Assembly (NCBI GenBank): GCA_001805005.1
Contig: MHDO01000011.1
Coordinates: 1 to 7,925, forward strand
Direction: 5' to 3'
DNA from: Nitrospinae bacterium RIFCSPLOWO2_12_39_16
GTDB lineage: Bacteria > Nitrospinota > Nitrospinia > UBA9942
Length of the DNA stretch: 7,925 bases
Shown: in pieces, positions 1 to 6,050 of the stretch
Position numbering within the stretch: position 1 is the first letter of the stretch
Layout of the letters: the number at the start of each line of letters is the position of its first letter
Made by a program: the position numbers and the translations under genes
Notes under the pieces: model-generated
What the model was told of the DNA's origin: nothing
Seen by the model: only the letters and a program-made list of their open reading frames with translations
Database searches by the model: none

Positions 1-1363
1 CTTCTTCTTTTATTGATTTTTGATAATAGTCTCCCTTAATCTGTTTTCTAATATCTTCAATTGAGCTATCTCCTGGCGTAATCAGGTTAATCATAAAAGA
101 AGGGTTTGACAGATATTTCTTTGCAATTTTTTCTAATTGAGTTTTTGATACATTCTCTAAATTCTGGACATAATTTTTTGCAAAATTCCATCCGCCGACA
201 GCAATAAACTTCCCCTTTACCATTCCGTAGTAATGGGGTTTTTCTGAAAGAAAGATCTCCTGCACCTTTACAGATAATACAATCCCTTTTCTCCTGTCTT
301 CATCTATTGGTTCGCTGCTAAATTTAATTAATTCTTCAATTATGGCATTTTCAACATCCTGTGGCCCTAAATTTGGGGGGAAGGAGGCAGATATTTTTAA
401 GAGAGAAAAGTGTTTGTTAAAATCTATTGATGCATTAATATCAAAGACATCTGCCCTATTCTTTTCATGAAGATTTCTATTAATCCTTTCTTTTAGTTCC
501 GAGTCAAGGATTGCGGTTATTATGGACATACTATAAAAATCTTCCTTATCGATTTCTGACAAAGGCATCCCCATATCTATAGATGAATGTATGACCTTAG
601 AATTTGCCTCAAATCTTTGACCTTTAATCTTCAAAGAGTAAGTCTGCTCCTTTGACGGCTTTTGTGGCGGATATTTTCCAAAGTATTTATTTGTGAACAT
701 CAGCATATCCTTACTATCAAAGTCCCCCATAATAAGGGCAGTCATATTATTGGGGATATAATATCTTTCATAATATTCCTTAACCTGTTCTCTTGATATG
801 TTTTTTATTGTTTCAGGAAGTCCTATGACAGGCAGGTTATATGGCGTCCCATCAAAAAATCTCAAATTAAAAAGTTCATCTTCAAATGAAGACGGCTCTG
901 ACATATCCCTTGCAATCTCATTAAGGATTATCCCCTTCTCCTTCTCAAATTTATTTTCTGGGAATATGGAATTAAAGAGCATGTCAGACTGAATATCCAG
1001 TGCCTTTTCAATGTGGGATTTTTCTACAAGGACTATATAATTTGTATAATCCATATCGGTGTGTGCATTGTTGTAAATACCGTAAAAATCTGTCTCTCTG
1101 TAGAGTTCTTCCTGTGTCCTTTTTCTCGTCCCATTAAATAGAAGGTGTTCAAGCATGTGAGAGACTCCACTATTTGAGAAATCCTCATTAGATGCCCCTG
1201 TTTTCACAGTAACAACGCATGAAATAACAGGGCTTTGATGATTTTCAATCAGGATGACCTCAAACCCATTGGAGAGCTTTATATTCTGGGCAGTTACAGC
1301 AGGAAGGTCTTTGCTCCAAAGTAAAAAAATTAGCGTAAAAATAAAAGATATATATTTTTTCAT
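1..1363 (-). CDS. M16 family zinc metallopeptidase, exported (partial, C-terminal end outside window)
   Basis: The start ATG is at 1363-1361, and 454 codons are readable without a stop before the window edge, so the C-terminus is missing. The first ~25 residues form a signal peptide: MKK, a hydrophobic stretch (ISFIFTLIFLLW), then a likely cleavage after AVTA. No lipobox cysteine is visible, so the product is probably periplasmic or secreted. The inverted zinc motif HMLEH lies at residues 69-73: H69 and H73 are ligands and E72 is the catalytic base. The third ligand, E149, follows in the family context EKEKGIILNEIARDM, 76 residues after H73 as in mitochondrial processing peptidase. An M16 C-terminal-type domain begins around residue 190 (YYIPNNMTALIMGDF). 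This is the single-chain M16B layout of bacterial processing-protease-like enzymes, usually about 420-500 residues, so little is probably missing. Substrate unknown. It lies 101 bp downstream of yacP on the same strand, with a palindromic repeat between, and has no clear ribosome binding site. Co-transcription with yacP is possible. Confidence 0.93.
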   Translation of the reverse strand, partial: MKKYISFIFTLIFLLWSKDLPAVTAQNIKLSNGFEVILIENHQSPVISCVVTVKTGASNEDFSNSGVSHMLEHLLFNGTRKRTQEELYRETDFYGIYNNAHTDMDYTNYIVLVEKSHIEKALDIQSDMLFNSIFPENKFEKEKGIILNEIARDMSEPSSFEDELFNLRFFDGTPYNLPVIGLPETIKNISREQVKEYYERYYIPNNMTALIMGDFDSKDMLMFTNKYFGKYPPQKPSKEQTYSLKIKGQRFEANSKVIHSSIDMGMPLSEIDKEDFYSMSIITAILDSELKERINRNLHEKNRADVFDINASIDFNKHFSLLKISASFPPNLGPQDVENAIIEELIKFSSEPIDEDRRKGIVLSVKVQEIFLSEKPHYYGMVKGKFIAVGGWNFAKNYVQNLENVSKTQLEKIAKKYLSNPSFMINLITPGDSSIEDIRKQIKGDYYQKSIKEE

Positions 1364-1370
1364 AAGAATA

Positions 1371-1460
1371 AAAACCTGATTAATCCGCAGATTACACAAA
1401 TTTTCACAGATATTTTTTAATCTTTTTTCTATCTGTGTTCATCCGTGTCCATCTGTGGTT
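1371..1460. repeat. Intergenic imperfect palindromic repeat
   Basis: This fills nearly all of the gap between yacP and the M16 gene. A left arm (1380-1411) and a right arm (1431-1460) are imperfectly complementary. The inner stem is perfect: CACAGAT at 1405-1411 against ATCTGTG at 1431-1437, around a T-rich 19-nt loop. The right arm is itself three diverged 10-bp units: ATCTGTGTTC, ATCCGTGTCC and ATCTGTGGTT. From memory, sequences of this ATCTGTG/CACAGAT type occur as dispersed intergenic repeats in many bacterial genomes; I could not check this. The transcript from yacP would read through it, so a hairpin could affect mRNA stability or termination. Nothing shows that it is a classical terminator. 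Confidence 0.65.
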
Positions 1461-1464
1461 GCTT

Positions 1465-1983
1465 TTATAATTTCCTTAATCTCTGCATCTTCTTTCTCTC
1501 TGTTTTTGAGAGTCTCCTCGGATTGCCCTTCTTTTTTGTTGTTAGCGTTACCTCAAAATCATCTTCTTCTGACTCCCCCTTCAGTGCTGAGATTTCTGCA
1601 AGCATCAGGCTTTCCTCAAATTCCCCTGATGATATAACAACTGCACCATGCCTTAGGACAAAATTAGCCACATCCCTATCAGAAGTAACAACGGTAGAGA
1701 AATCCCCATTTTTCACCATTTTTTTAATCACCTCATCAGCCTTTTCGCCCATCCTTGAGAATATTACTTTAATACCGTTTATTACCTCTCTTTTTTCTAC
1801 AGGGTATCCGCTCTTCCACCCATCAAACACTACAGTAATATCATGCCCCTTTAATCTTTTATAGCTATAGAGATTTTCAATGAATTTCTTCCTTGTTTCA
1901 TCAAAAGAACTGATAAAATCTCTTCTGAATCTGTCAGATGCCATTAAGAGATTGTATCCATCAATAATTATCTTCAATGACAT
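1465..1983 (-). CDS. yacP: YacP/Rae1-like NYN (PIN-fold) ribonuclease
   Basis: This is a 172-residue protein made of a single NYN domain, the length usual for the YacP (DUF901) family. Bacillus subtilis YacP (Rae1) is a ribosome-associated endoribonuclease that cuts mRNA at the A site; applying that role here is inference from family membership. The acidic PIN/NYN metal-site residues are all visible: D8 in IIIDGYNLL with N11, D54 in VVFDGW, E80 and D83 in GEKADEVI, and D102/D104 in TSDRDVA. The last ~25 residues are strongly basic (KKKGNPRRLSKTERKK...), suggesting RNA or ribosome contact, after a short acidic stretch ESEEDD. The start ATG at 1983-1981 sits immediately before the conserved first strand, so nothing upstream is needed. 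It has no Shine-Dalgarno sequence. A strong promoter lies directly upstream, leaving a leader of only a few bases. It is divergent from pabB. Confidence 0.9.
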   Translation of the reverse strand: MSLKIIIDGYNLLMASDRFRRDFISSFDETRKKFIENLYSYKRLKGHDITVVFDGWKSGYPVEKREVINGIKVIFSRMGEKADEVIKKMVKNGDFSTVVTSDRDVANFVLRHGAVVISSGEFEESLMLAEISALKGESEEDDFEVTLTTKKKGNPRRLSKTERKKMQRLRKL

Positions 1984-1992
1984 AACAAAAGG

Positions 1993-2021
1993 ATTATACC
2001 CTCTTAATTTTATAATTTCAA
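1993..2021 (-). promoter_or_regulatory. Sigma-70-type promoter of yacP
   Basis: On the minus strand, TTGAAA (2021-2016; five of six consensus bases) is followed by a 17-bp spacer and a perfect TATAAT (1998-1993). The -10 box ends 9 bases before the yacP ATG, so the predicted transcription start is about 2-4 bases upstream of the start codon. This would make a nearly leaderless mRNA, consistent with the lack of a Shine-Dalgarno sequence. The promoter overlaps the divergent pabB promoter. Confidence 0.65.
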
Positions 2022-2032
2022 ATGTGTATAAT
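2004..2032 (+). promoter_or_regulatory. Probable promoter of the pabB-pabC operon
   Basis: A perfect TATAAT at 2027-2032 lies 17 bp downstream of a poor -35 hexamer, TTAATT (2004-2009; three of six consensus bases). Exactly 6 bases separate the -10 box from the GTG chosen as pabB start, so transcription would begin at or within a base or two of the start codon. A second TATAAT at 2011-2016 could give an alternative start. In an AT-rich spacer such boxes can occur by chance, hence moderate confidence. Confidence 0.42.
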
Positions 2033-2038
2033 GATAAG

Positions 2039-3439
2039 GTGTTAAAGATATTTCCAGATATTCATCAATTTTATAATCTAAAAGAGAATAATGTATTTAT
2101 TCCAATCTTTACAACTCTGCCATTAAGTAGCGAGACGCCTATAGATTTATTTGAGAGACTTTTCAAAGGCAATCCATTTGCCTTCCTTCTGAACAGCGGA
2201 AATATATCTCCTAACTCCTGCTACTCATTTTTAGGGGCTTTTCATAAACCTTTTATTAAAGGTAATCACGATGTAAACCCTCTTTTGCAATTGCAATCGC
2301 TGCTTGATAGTTGTAAATCAAATGGAATAGATTATCTCCCGCATTTCTGGGGTGGTGCTGTGGGATATTTTGGCTATGATATTGTTCGTCTTTTTGAGAA
2401 GATACCTAAAATTGCCCTTGATGACATTCATATTCCTGAAATTTATATTGGTTTTACAGATGAGGTTATAGTGTTTGACCATTTGGAGAAAGCCATAAAG
2501 GTTATAGTCTGTCTGAAAAGAGGTGAGGAATATGAATATGGGGCAGAGAGATTGAATAGGATAGTATCAAAAATCACCAGTCACCAGTCACCAGTCACCA
2601 GTCACCAGTTTAAAGCCAAAAACCTAAAATCAAATATGACAAAGCCCCAATTTATTAATATGGTAAAAAAGGCGAAGGGGTATATAAAGGAAGGTGACAT
2701 ATTTCAGGCAAATCTATCTCAGAGATTTGAGGCGGAATTTGAAGGAGACCCATGGGAATTTTATAAACGACTCAATTACATCAACCCCTCACCATTTGGA
2801 GGTTATATAGATTTTGGTAATATGCAAATTGTTAGTGCATCACCTGAACGTTTGATAAAAGTTAATGGCAGACATATAGAAACAAGGCCAATAGCAGGAA
2901 CAAGACCACGGGGAATAAATAGTCAAAAAGATACAGCCCTTTCTCGAGAGCTGCTGTTAAATGAGAAAGAGAGAGCTGAGCATATAATGTTAGTGGATTT
3001 AGAAAGGAATGACCTTGGAAGGATCTGCAAATATGGGAGTGTCAGGGTAGAAGAACTAATGACACTTGAATCTTATTCCCATGTATGGCACATTGTTTCA
3101 AAGGTAGCAGGAGAATTGAGGGAGGATATCAGGTTTATTGATATGTTAAGGGCATGTTTCCCCGGAGGAACAATTACAGGGTGTCCAAAGGTAAGGTGTA
3201 TGGAGATAATTGATGAGCTTGAGCCTGTAAGAAGGGGGATTTATACTGGCTCTATGGGTTATATAGGCTATGGCGGAATGATTGATTTAAATATTATGAT
3301 TAGGAGTGCATTGGTGAAAGGTGATAAAATATATTTTCATGCAGGTGCAGGGATAGTAGCAGATTCTGAACCTGAAAGGGAATATGAGGAGACACTATTT
3401 AAGGCAAGGGCAATTATGGAGGCATTAAAAAATGGATGA
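2039..3439 (+). CDS. pabB: Aminodeoxychorismate synthase component I (PabB; TrpE/PabB family)
   Basis: It probably joins chorismate and amidotransferase-supplied ammonia to make 4-amino-4-deoxychorismate in the cytoplasm, for folate. With GTG 2039 as start it has 466 residues, normal for the family. The reading frame is open further upstream (ATG at 1880), but that would run about 100 bp antisense through yacP and add non-family sequence. The N-terminal domain includes FLLNSG (~49-54) and FWGGAVGYFGYD (~103-114). After a linker comes the chorismate-binding domain from ~residue 200: EGDIFQANLSQRF, SASPERLI, ETRPIAGTRPRG (~281-292), MLVDLERNDLGR (~317-328), FPGGTITGCPKVR (~374-386) and HAGAGIVADSEPEREYEET (~434-452). 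The motif is PIAGT rather than the PIKGT of E. coli PabB, so sequence alone does not exclude anthranilate synthase. The overlapping pabC argues for PabB. The linker contains an in-frame 7-bp tandem repeat (residues ~179-190). No pabA/trpG is in the window. Confidence 0.88.
   Translation: MLKIFPDIHQFYNLKENNVFIPIFTTLPLSSETPIDLFERLFKGNPFAFLLNSGNISPNSCYSFLGAFHKPFIKGNHDVNPLLQLQSLLDSCKSNGIDYLPHFWGGAVGYFGYDIVRLFEKIPKIALDDIHIPEIYIGFTDEVIVFDHLEKAIKVIVCLKRGEEYEYGAERLNRIVSKITSHQSPVTSHQFKAKNLKSNMTKPQFINMVKKAKGYIKEGDIFQANLSQRFEAEFEGDPWEFYKRLNYINPSPFGGYIDFGNMQIVSASPERLIKVNGRHIETRPIAGTRPRGINSQKDTALSRELLLNEKERAEHIMLVDLERNDLGRICKYGSVRVEELMTLESYSHVWHIVSKVAGELREDIRFIDMLRACFPGGTITGCPKVRCMEIIDELEPVRRGIYTGSMGYIGYGGMIDLNIMIRSALVKGDKIYFHAGAGIVADSEPEREYEETLFKARAIMEALKNG
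2574..2608 (+). repeat. Five-copy heptanucleotide tandem repeat inside pabB
   Basis: Five perfect head-to-tail copies of TCACCAG lie inside the pabB reading frame. They encode the heptapeptide-periodic stretch ITSHQSPVTSHQ, in the linker between the N-terminal domain and the chorismate-binding domain. The unit length is not a multiple of three, so gain or loss of one or two copies would shift the frame, while a change of three copies keeps it. In its present state the frame is open. Confidence 0.95.
3418..3422 (+). promoter_or_regulatory. Ribosome binding site of pabC
   Basis: GGAGG sits 9 bases upstream of the pabC ATG, inside the end of pabB. It fixes ATG 3432 as the pabC start. It also shows that this genome uses Shine-Dalgarno initiation for genes inside operons, unlike the starts at 1983, 2039 and 4884. 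Confidence 0.8.
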
Positions 3440-4304
3440 ACTGATTTACATAAATGGAAAATTCCTGCCAAGGGGTGAGGCAAAGGTCTCTGTGCTTGAC
3501 CATGGCTTTCTCTATGGCAATGGTGTATTTGAGACAATGAGGGCTTATAAGGGAAAGGTGTTTATGGTTGATAAACATGTAGAGAGATTATTCAGATCAG
3601 CAGATGCTGTTTATCTGAATATGACAATGAGTAAAATAGAAATAAAAAGGGCTATAGAGGATACAGTTAAGGCAAATAAATTAAAGGATGCCTACATCAG
3701 AATTACCATATCAAGGGGTGAAGGAGAGCCTGGGCTTGACCCTGATTTATGCCAGTCTCCAACAGTCGTTGTTTATGCAAAGGAGTTTAAACATTATCCT
3801 GAAGAATGGTACAGAGAGGGAATTAAAATAGCTGTAACATCTATTAAAAAGATAGCCCCTGATTATATCAAAAGTCCACTGAAGGCATGTAACTACTATC
3901 TGCCTAATTTTTTTGCAAAAAAAGAGGCAAAGGAGAAAAATACCGTTGAGGGCATAATGCTTACTGAAGATGGATATATAGCTGAAGGGACTGTTAGTAA
4001 CATCTTTATTGTTTCAAAAGGGGTTCTGACTACACCTCCGGCAGATTCCGATGTTCTTGATGGCGTAACAAGGGAGATTGTTATTCAGATAGCAAAGGAT
4101 AATAATATCCTATTTAAAGAGGAGAAGTTTCGAAAGGATGAATTAGTAAAGGCAGATGAGTGTTTTCTAACAAACACTACATTTGAAATAATGCCTGTAA
4201 AAGAGGTAGATGGTTTTAAAATCGGCAAAAAATCTCCAGGCAGGGCAACTACTTTATTAATGGGGAAATTTAGAGAGGCAGTAAAACAAAACTTGCTTGT
4301 TTGA
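3432..4304 (+). CDS. pabC: Aminodeoxychorismate lyase (PabC; fold-type IV PLP enzyme)
   Basis: It probably releases pyruvate from aminodeoxychorismate to give p-aminobenzoate, the step after PabB. The 290 residues match fold-type IV PLP enzymes (branched-chain aminotransferase, D-amino acid aminotransferase and PabC group). Visible hallmarks are DHGFLYGNGVFETMR (~23-37), the likely PLP Schiff-base lysine K151 in SPLKACNYYLPNFFAKKEA, EGTVSNIFIV (~185-194) with E185 as cofactor-nitrogen contact, and the phosphate-binding GVTRE (~211-215). FETMR, rather than the FEGIR typical of branched-chain aminotransferases, fits PabC. The start is set by a GGAGG 9 bases upstream. The gene overlaps pabB by 8 bp, suggesting translational coupling. 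The lyase call rests largely on this neighbour, since sequence alone could also mean an aminotransferase. It is convergent with the carbonic-anhydrase-like gene, with 9 bp between them. Confidence 0.85.
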   Translation: MDELIYINGKFLPRGEAKVSVLDHGFLYGNGVFETMRAYKGKVFMVDKHVERLFRSADAVYLNMTMSKIEIKRAIEDTVKANKLKDAYIRITISRGEGEPGLDPDLCQSPTVVVYAKEFKHYPEEWYREGIKIAVTSIKKIAPDYIKSPLKACNYYLPNFFAKKEAKEKNTVEGIMLTEDGYIAEGTVSNIFIVSKGVLTTPPADSDVLDGVTREIVIQIAKDNNILFKEEKFRKDELVKADECFLTNTTFEIMPVKEVDGFKIGKKSPGRATTLLMGKFREAVKQNLLV

Positions 4305-4313
4305 ATAACATGG

Positions 4314-4817
4314 TCACTTATAGTCTTTCATATATCCTACATAATTTTCAGCGTATTGAAGTATCTTGTCTTTTTCCTCTTTTGTAAGCTCCCTCTTTGG
4401 CTTTGCAGGACTTCCTACTGCCAGCCAGCCTGAAGGTATTACAGACTTCTCTGTTACGACTGAACCGGCGGCAATAACAGAAAACTCTTGAACCTCTGCT
4501 CCGTCTAAAATTATTGCTCCCATGCCAATAAGGCACCTTGACCTTATCTTGCAACCGTGTAGCGTAACACCATGTCCTATTGTAACCTCATCTTCTAAAA
4601 ATAGTGGATAGGTTTTATTTGTTACATGGAGGAGGCATCCATCCTGAATATTTGTCCTTTTGCCGATTCTTATATAATTTACATCCCCCCTTACAACTGC
4701 ATTGAACCACACGCTGGAGTATTCCCCGATTTCTACATCACCTATAATCTGGGCACTTTCTTCTACAAAAACAGTTTCATGAATCTTTGGCAAAATTCCC
4801 TTAAATGGCTTTATCAT
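4314..4817 (-). CDS. Gamma-carbonic-anhydrase-family hexapeptide-repeat protein (YrdA-like)
   Basis: This 167-residue left-handed beta-helix protein belongs to the YrdA/PaaY/CaiE group, cytoplasmic trimers that bind a metal between subunits. Hexapeptide turns run from ~residue 20 to 140 (AQIIGDVEIGEYSSVW, RGDVNYIRIGKRTNIQDG, EDEVTIGHGVTLHGC, CLIGMGAIILDGAEV, SVIAAGSVVT). The three expected metal histidines are H64 (CLLH) and H82/H87 (GHGVTLH). It ends with the family signature GSPAKPKRELTKEE. The acidic loop that carries the proton-shuttle glutamates of Methanosarcina Cam is absent. As in YrdA-like proteins, carbonic anhydrase activity is therefore uncertain, and acyl-CoA-related roles are known for relatives. 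I chose the ATG at 4817-4815 because AAAAGGA lies just upstream and family members start with a similar MIKPFKGILPKI. An in-frame ATG at 4850 would add 11 residues without a Shine-Dalgarno. The longest frame (from 4913) would overlap hemW. Confidence 0.88.
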   Translation of the reverse strand: MIKPFKGILPKIHETVFVEESAQIIGDVEIGEYSSVWFNAVVRGDVNYIRIGKRTNIQDGCLLHVTNKTYPLFLEDEVTIGHGVTLHGCKIRSRCLIGMGAIILDGAEVQEFSVIAAGSVVTEKSVIPSGWLAVGSPAKPKRELTKEEKDKILQYAENYVGYMKDYK

Positions 4818-4820
4818 ATT

Positions 4821-4827
4821 TCCTTTT
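4821..4827 (-). promoter_or_regulatory. Ribosome binding site deciding the gamma-carbonic-anhydrase-like start
   Basis: On the minus strand AAAAGGA (4827-4821) ends 3 bases before the ATG at 4817. The spacing is a little short, but the in-frame ATG at 4850 has no such sequence. This supports the shorter start. Confidence 0.5.
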
Positions 4828-4868
4828 GTAACATTATTTTTTGCATCCATCAATAAAAATTTGATAAG

Positions 4869-4877
4869 TGGTATAAT
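4869..4877 (+). promoter_or_regulatory. Extended -10 promoter of hemW
   Basis: TGGTATAAT is a perfect extended -10 element (TG, one base, TATAAT at 4872-4877). Such elements can work without a good -35 box, and I see none at the right distance. Six bases separate it from the hemW GTG, so the predicted transcription start coincides with the start codon. It lies in the 66-bp gap between hemW and the divergent carbonic-anhydrase-like gene. Confidence 0.5.
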
Positions 4878-4883
4878 AAAAAC

Positions 4884-6047
4884 GTGAGAAAAAAAATAGG
4901 CATTTACATTCATGTTCCTTTTTGCATTAAGAAATGCGGCTACTGTGACTTTAATTCGTACAGCAATATGGAGGGGATTATTAATGAATATGTGGAAGCG
5001 ATAAAAAAAGAAATTTCTATAATCAGCTATCAGCCCTATGAAATTATATCAATATTCTTTGGCGGCGGCACACCGACAGTTCTTGAATCGAGGCAATTAA
5101 TAGAGATATTGGAATCGTGCAAAAGTCTATTTAATTTAAGAGCTGATGTGGAAATTACAATTGAGGCAAACCCTGAGACATTGACTATAGATAAATTAAG
5201 GGAGTTAAGAAGGGAAGGATTTAATAGGATAAGTATAGGTGTTCAGTCCTTTAATGACAGACTCTTAAAAAAACTCGGAAGGGTGCATGATTCAAAGAAG
5301 GCGTATCAACAGGTTTTATTAGCAAGAGATGCTAATTTTGAAAATATCTCTATAGATTTAATGTTTGGCATACCTGATGAGACAATAGATGATTGGGAAT
5401 CTGATATTAAAACTGCCATTGAATTAAATCCTGACCATATCTCTACATATAATCTGACAATAGAAAAGGGGACACAGTTTTGGAGTAAAACGCAGGCTAA
5501 AGCCTGCGGCTACCAATTACCTGATGAAGATAAACAGTTAGAGATGTATGAGAGAGGAATAGAACTTCTAACGATGGCAGGTTATGGGCATTATGAAATA
5601 TCAAATTTTGCTAAACATGGCAAGAAGTGTTTGCACAATCAGATTTATTGGCAGAATGAAGAATATATCGGCATGGGTGCTGGTGCATATTCTTATATAA
5701 ATGGAGAGAGGAGATGGAATATAAAAAGTCCAGTGGAATATATAAAAAGGATTCAAGGAACTAAGGAGGCAAGGGGGCAAAAGGTTTTTAATGTTATTGA
5801 AGGGGAGGAAAAACTTGAGAACAGGAAAACAATGGGAGAAACCATTATGATGGGGCTTCGGATGCTTGATGGGATAAATCTACAATATTTTAAAAAACGC
5901 TTCGGTGTAGATTTAAAAACAGTTTTTTCTGATACAATATCTCAGCTTTTGAACAATAATCTTATAGTGTTTGATAATGGAAATCTCAAATTAACCCAAA
6001 AAGGGCTTCTCTTTTATAATGATGTATCTGTAGAATTTTTGTCTTAA
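4884..6047 (+). CDS. hemW: HemW-like radical SAM heme chaperone (coproporphyrinogen III oxidase-like)
   Basis: HemW is a cytoplasmic radical SAM protein related to HemN. It binds heme and delivers it to respiratory enzymes rather than oxidising coproporphyrinogen. The 387 residues match the family length. Near the start, IYIHVPFCIKKCGYCDF holds the 4Fe-4S cysteines C14, C18 and C21 (CxxxCxxC); F23 follows where HemN has a fourth cysteine, which favours HemW. Other hallmarks are IFFGGGTPT (~57-65), ITIEANPE (~91-98), RISIGVQSFND (~115-125), SIDLMFGIP (~156-164), LPDEDKQLEMYE (~212-223), YEISNFA (~237-243) and the HemW-typical HNQIYW (251-256). The ~290-387 region is the winged-helix-like C-terminal domain. 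The start is GTG with no clear Shine-Dalgarno but an extended -10 box 6 bases upstream. Residues 203-210 (TQAKACGY) are encoded by a palindromic repeat. The family start motif lies within the first few codons, so no longer start is needed. Confidence 0.9.
   Translation: MRKKIGIYIHVPFCIKKCGYCDFNSYSNMEGIINEYVEAIKKEISIISYQPYEIISIFFGGGTPTVLESRQLIEILESCKSLFNLRADVEITIEANPETLTIDKLRELRREGFNRISIGVQSFNDRLLKKLGRVHDSKKAYQQVLLARDANFENISIDLMFGIPDETIDDWESDIKTAIELNPDHISTYNLTIEKGTQFWSKTQAKACGYQLPDEDKQLEMYERGIELLTMAGYGHYEISNFAKHGKKCLHNQIYWQNEEYIGMGAGAYSYINGERRWNIKSPVEYIKRIQGTKEARGQKVFNVIEGEEKLENRKTMGETIMMGLRMLDGINLQYFKKRFGVDLKTVFSDTISQLLNNNLIVFDNGNLKLTQKGLLFYNDVSVEFLS
5491..5513 (+). repeat. Palindromic repeat inside hemW
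   Basis: CGCAGGC (5491-5497) and GCCTGCG (5502-5508) form a perfect 7-bp GC-rich stem around TAAA, followed by GCTAC. This stands out from the AT-rich surroundings. It is read in frame as TQAKACGY, in the loop between GTQFW and LPDED. From memory, this palindrome type is a dispersed intergenic element in many bacterial genomes (a REP-like sequence); I could not check copy number. Confidence 0.7.
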
Positions 6048-6050
6048 GTT

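Noticed and set aside
1445..1864. A 139-codon plus-strand open frame
   Set aside because: It is antisense to yacP, whose translation has clear family motifs. The plus-strand translation is a serine- and phenylalanine-rich shadow with no recognisable domain.
1880..2038. A longer N-terminus for pabB starting at ATG 1880
   Set aside because: It would overlap yacP antisense by about 100 bp, adds sequence unlike the family, and the protein already has normal length from GTG 2039.
4284..4302. A short inverted repeat (AAACAA / TTGTTT) at the end of pabC, considered as a terminator
   Set aside because: It is six AT-rich pairs inside the coding region with no following T run.
4818..4913. A longer N-terminus for the carbonic-anhydrase-like protein from ATG 4913
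   Set aside because: It would overlap the hemW start and adds a hydrophobic stretch absent from the family. The ATG at 4817 has a Shine-Dalgarno-like AAAAGGA.
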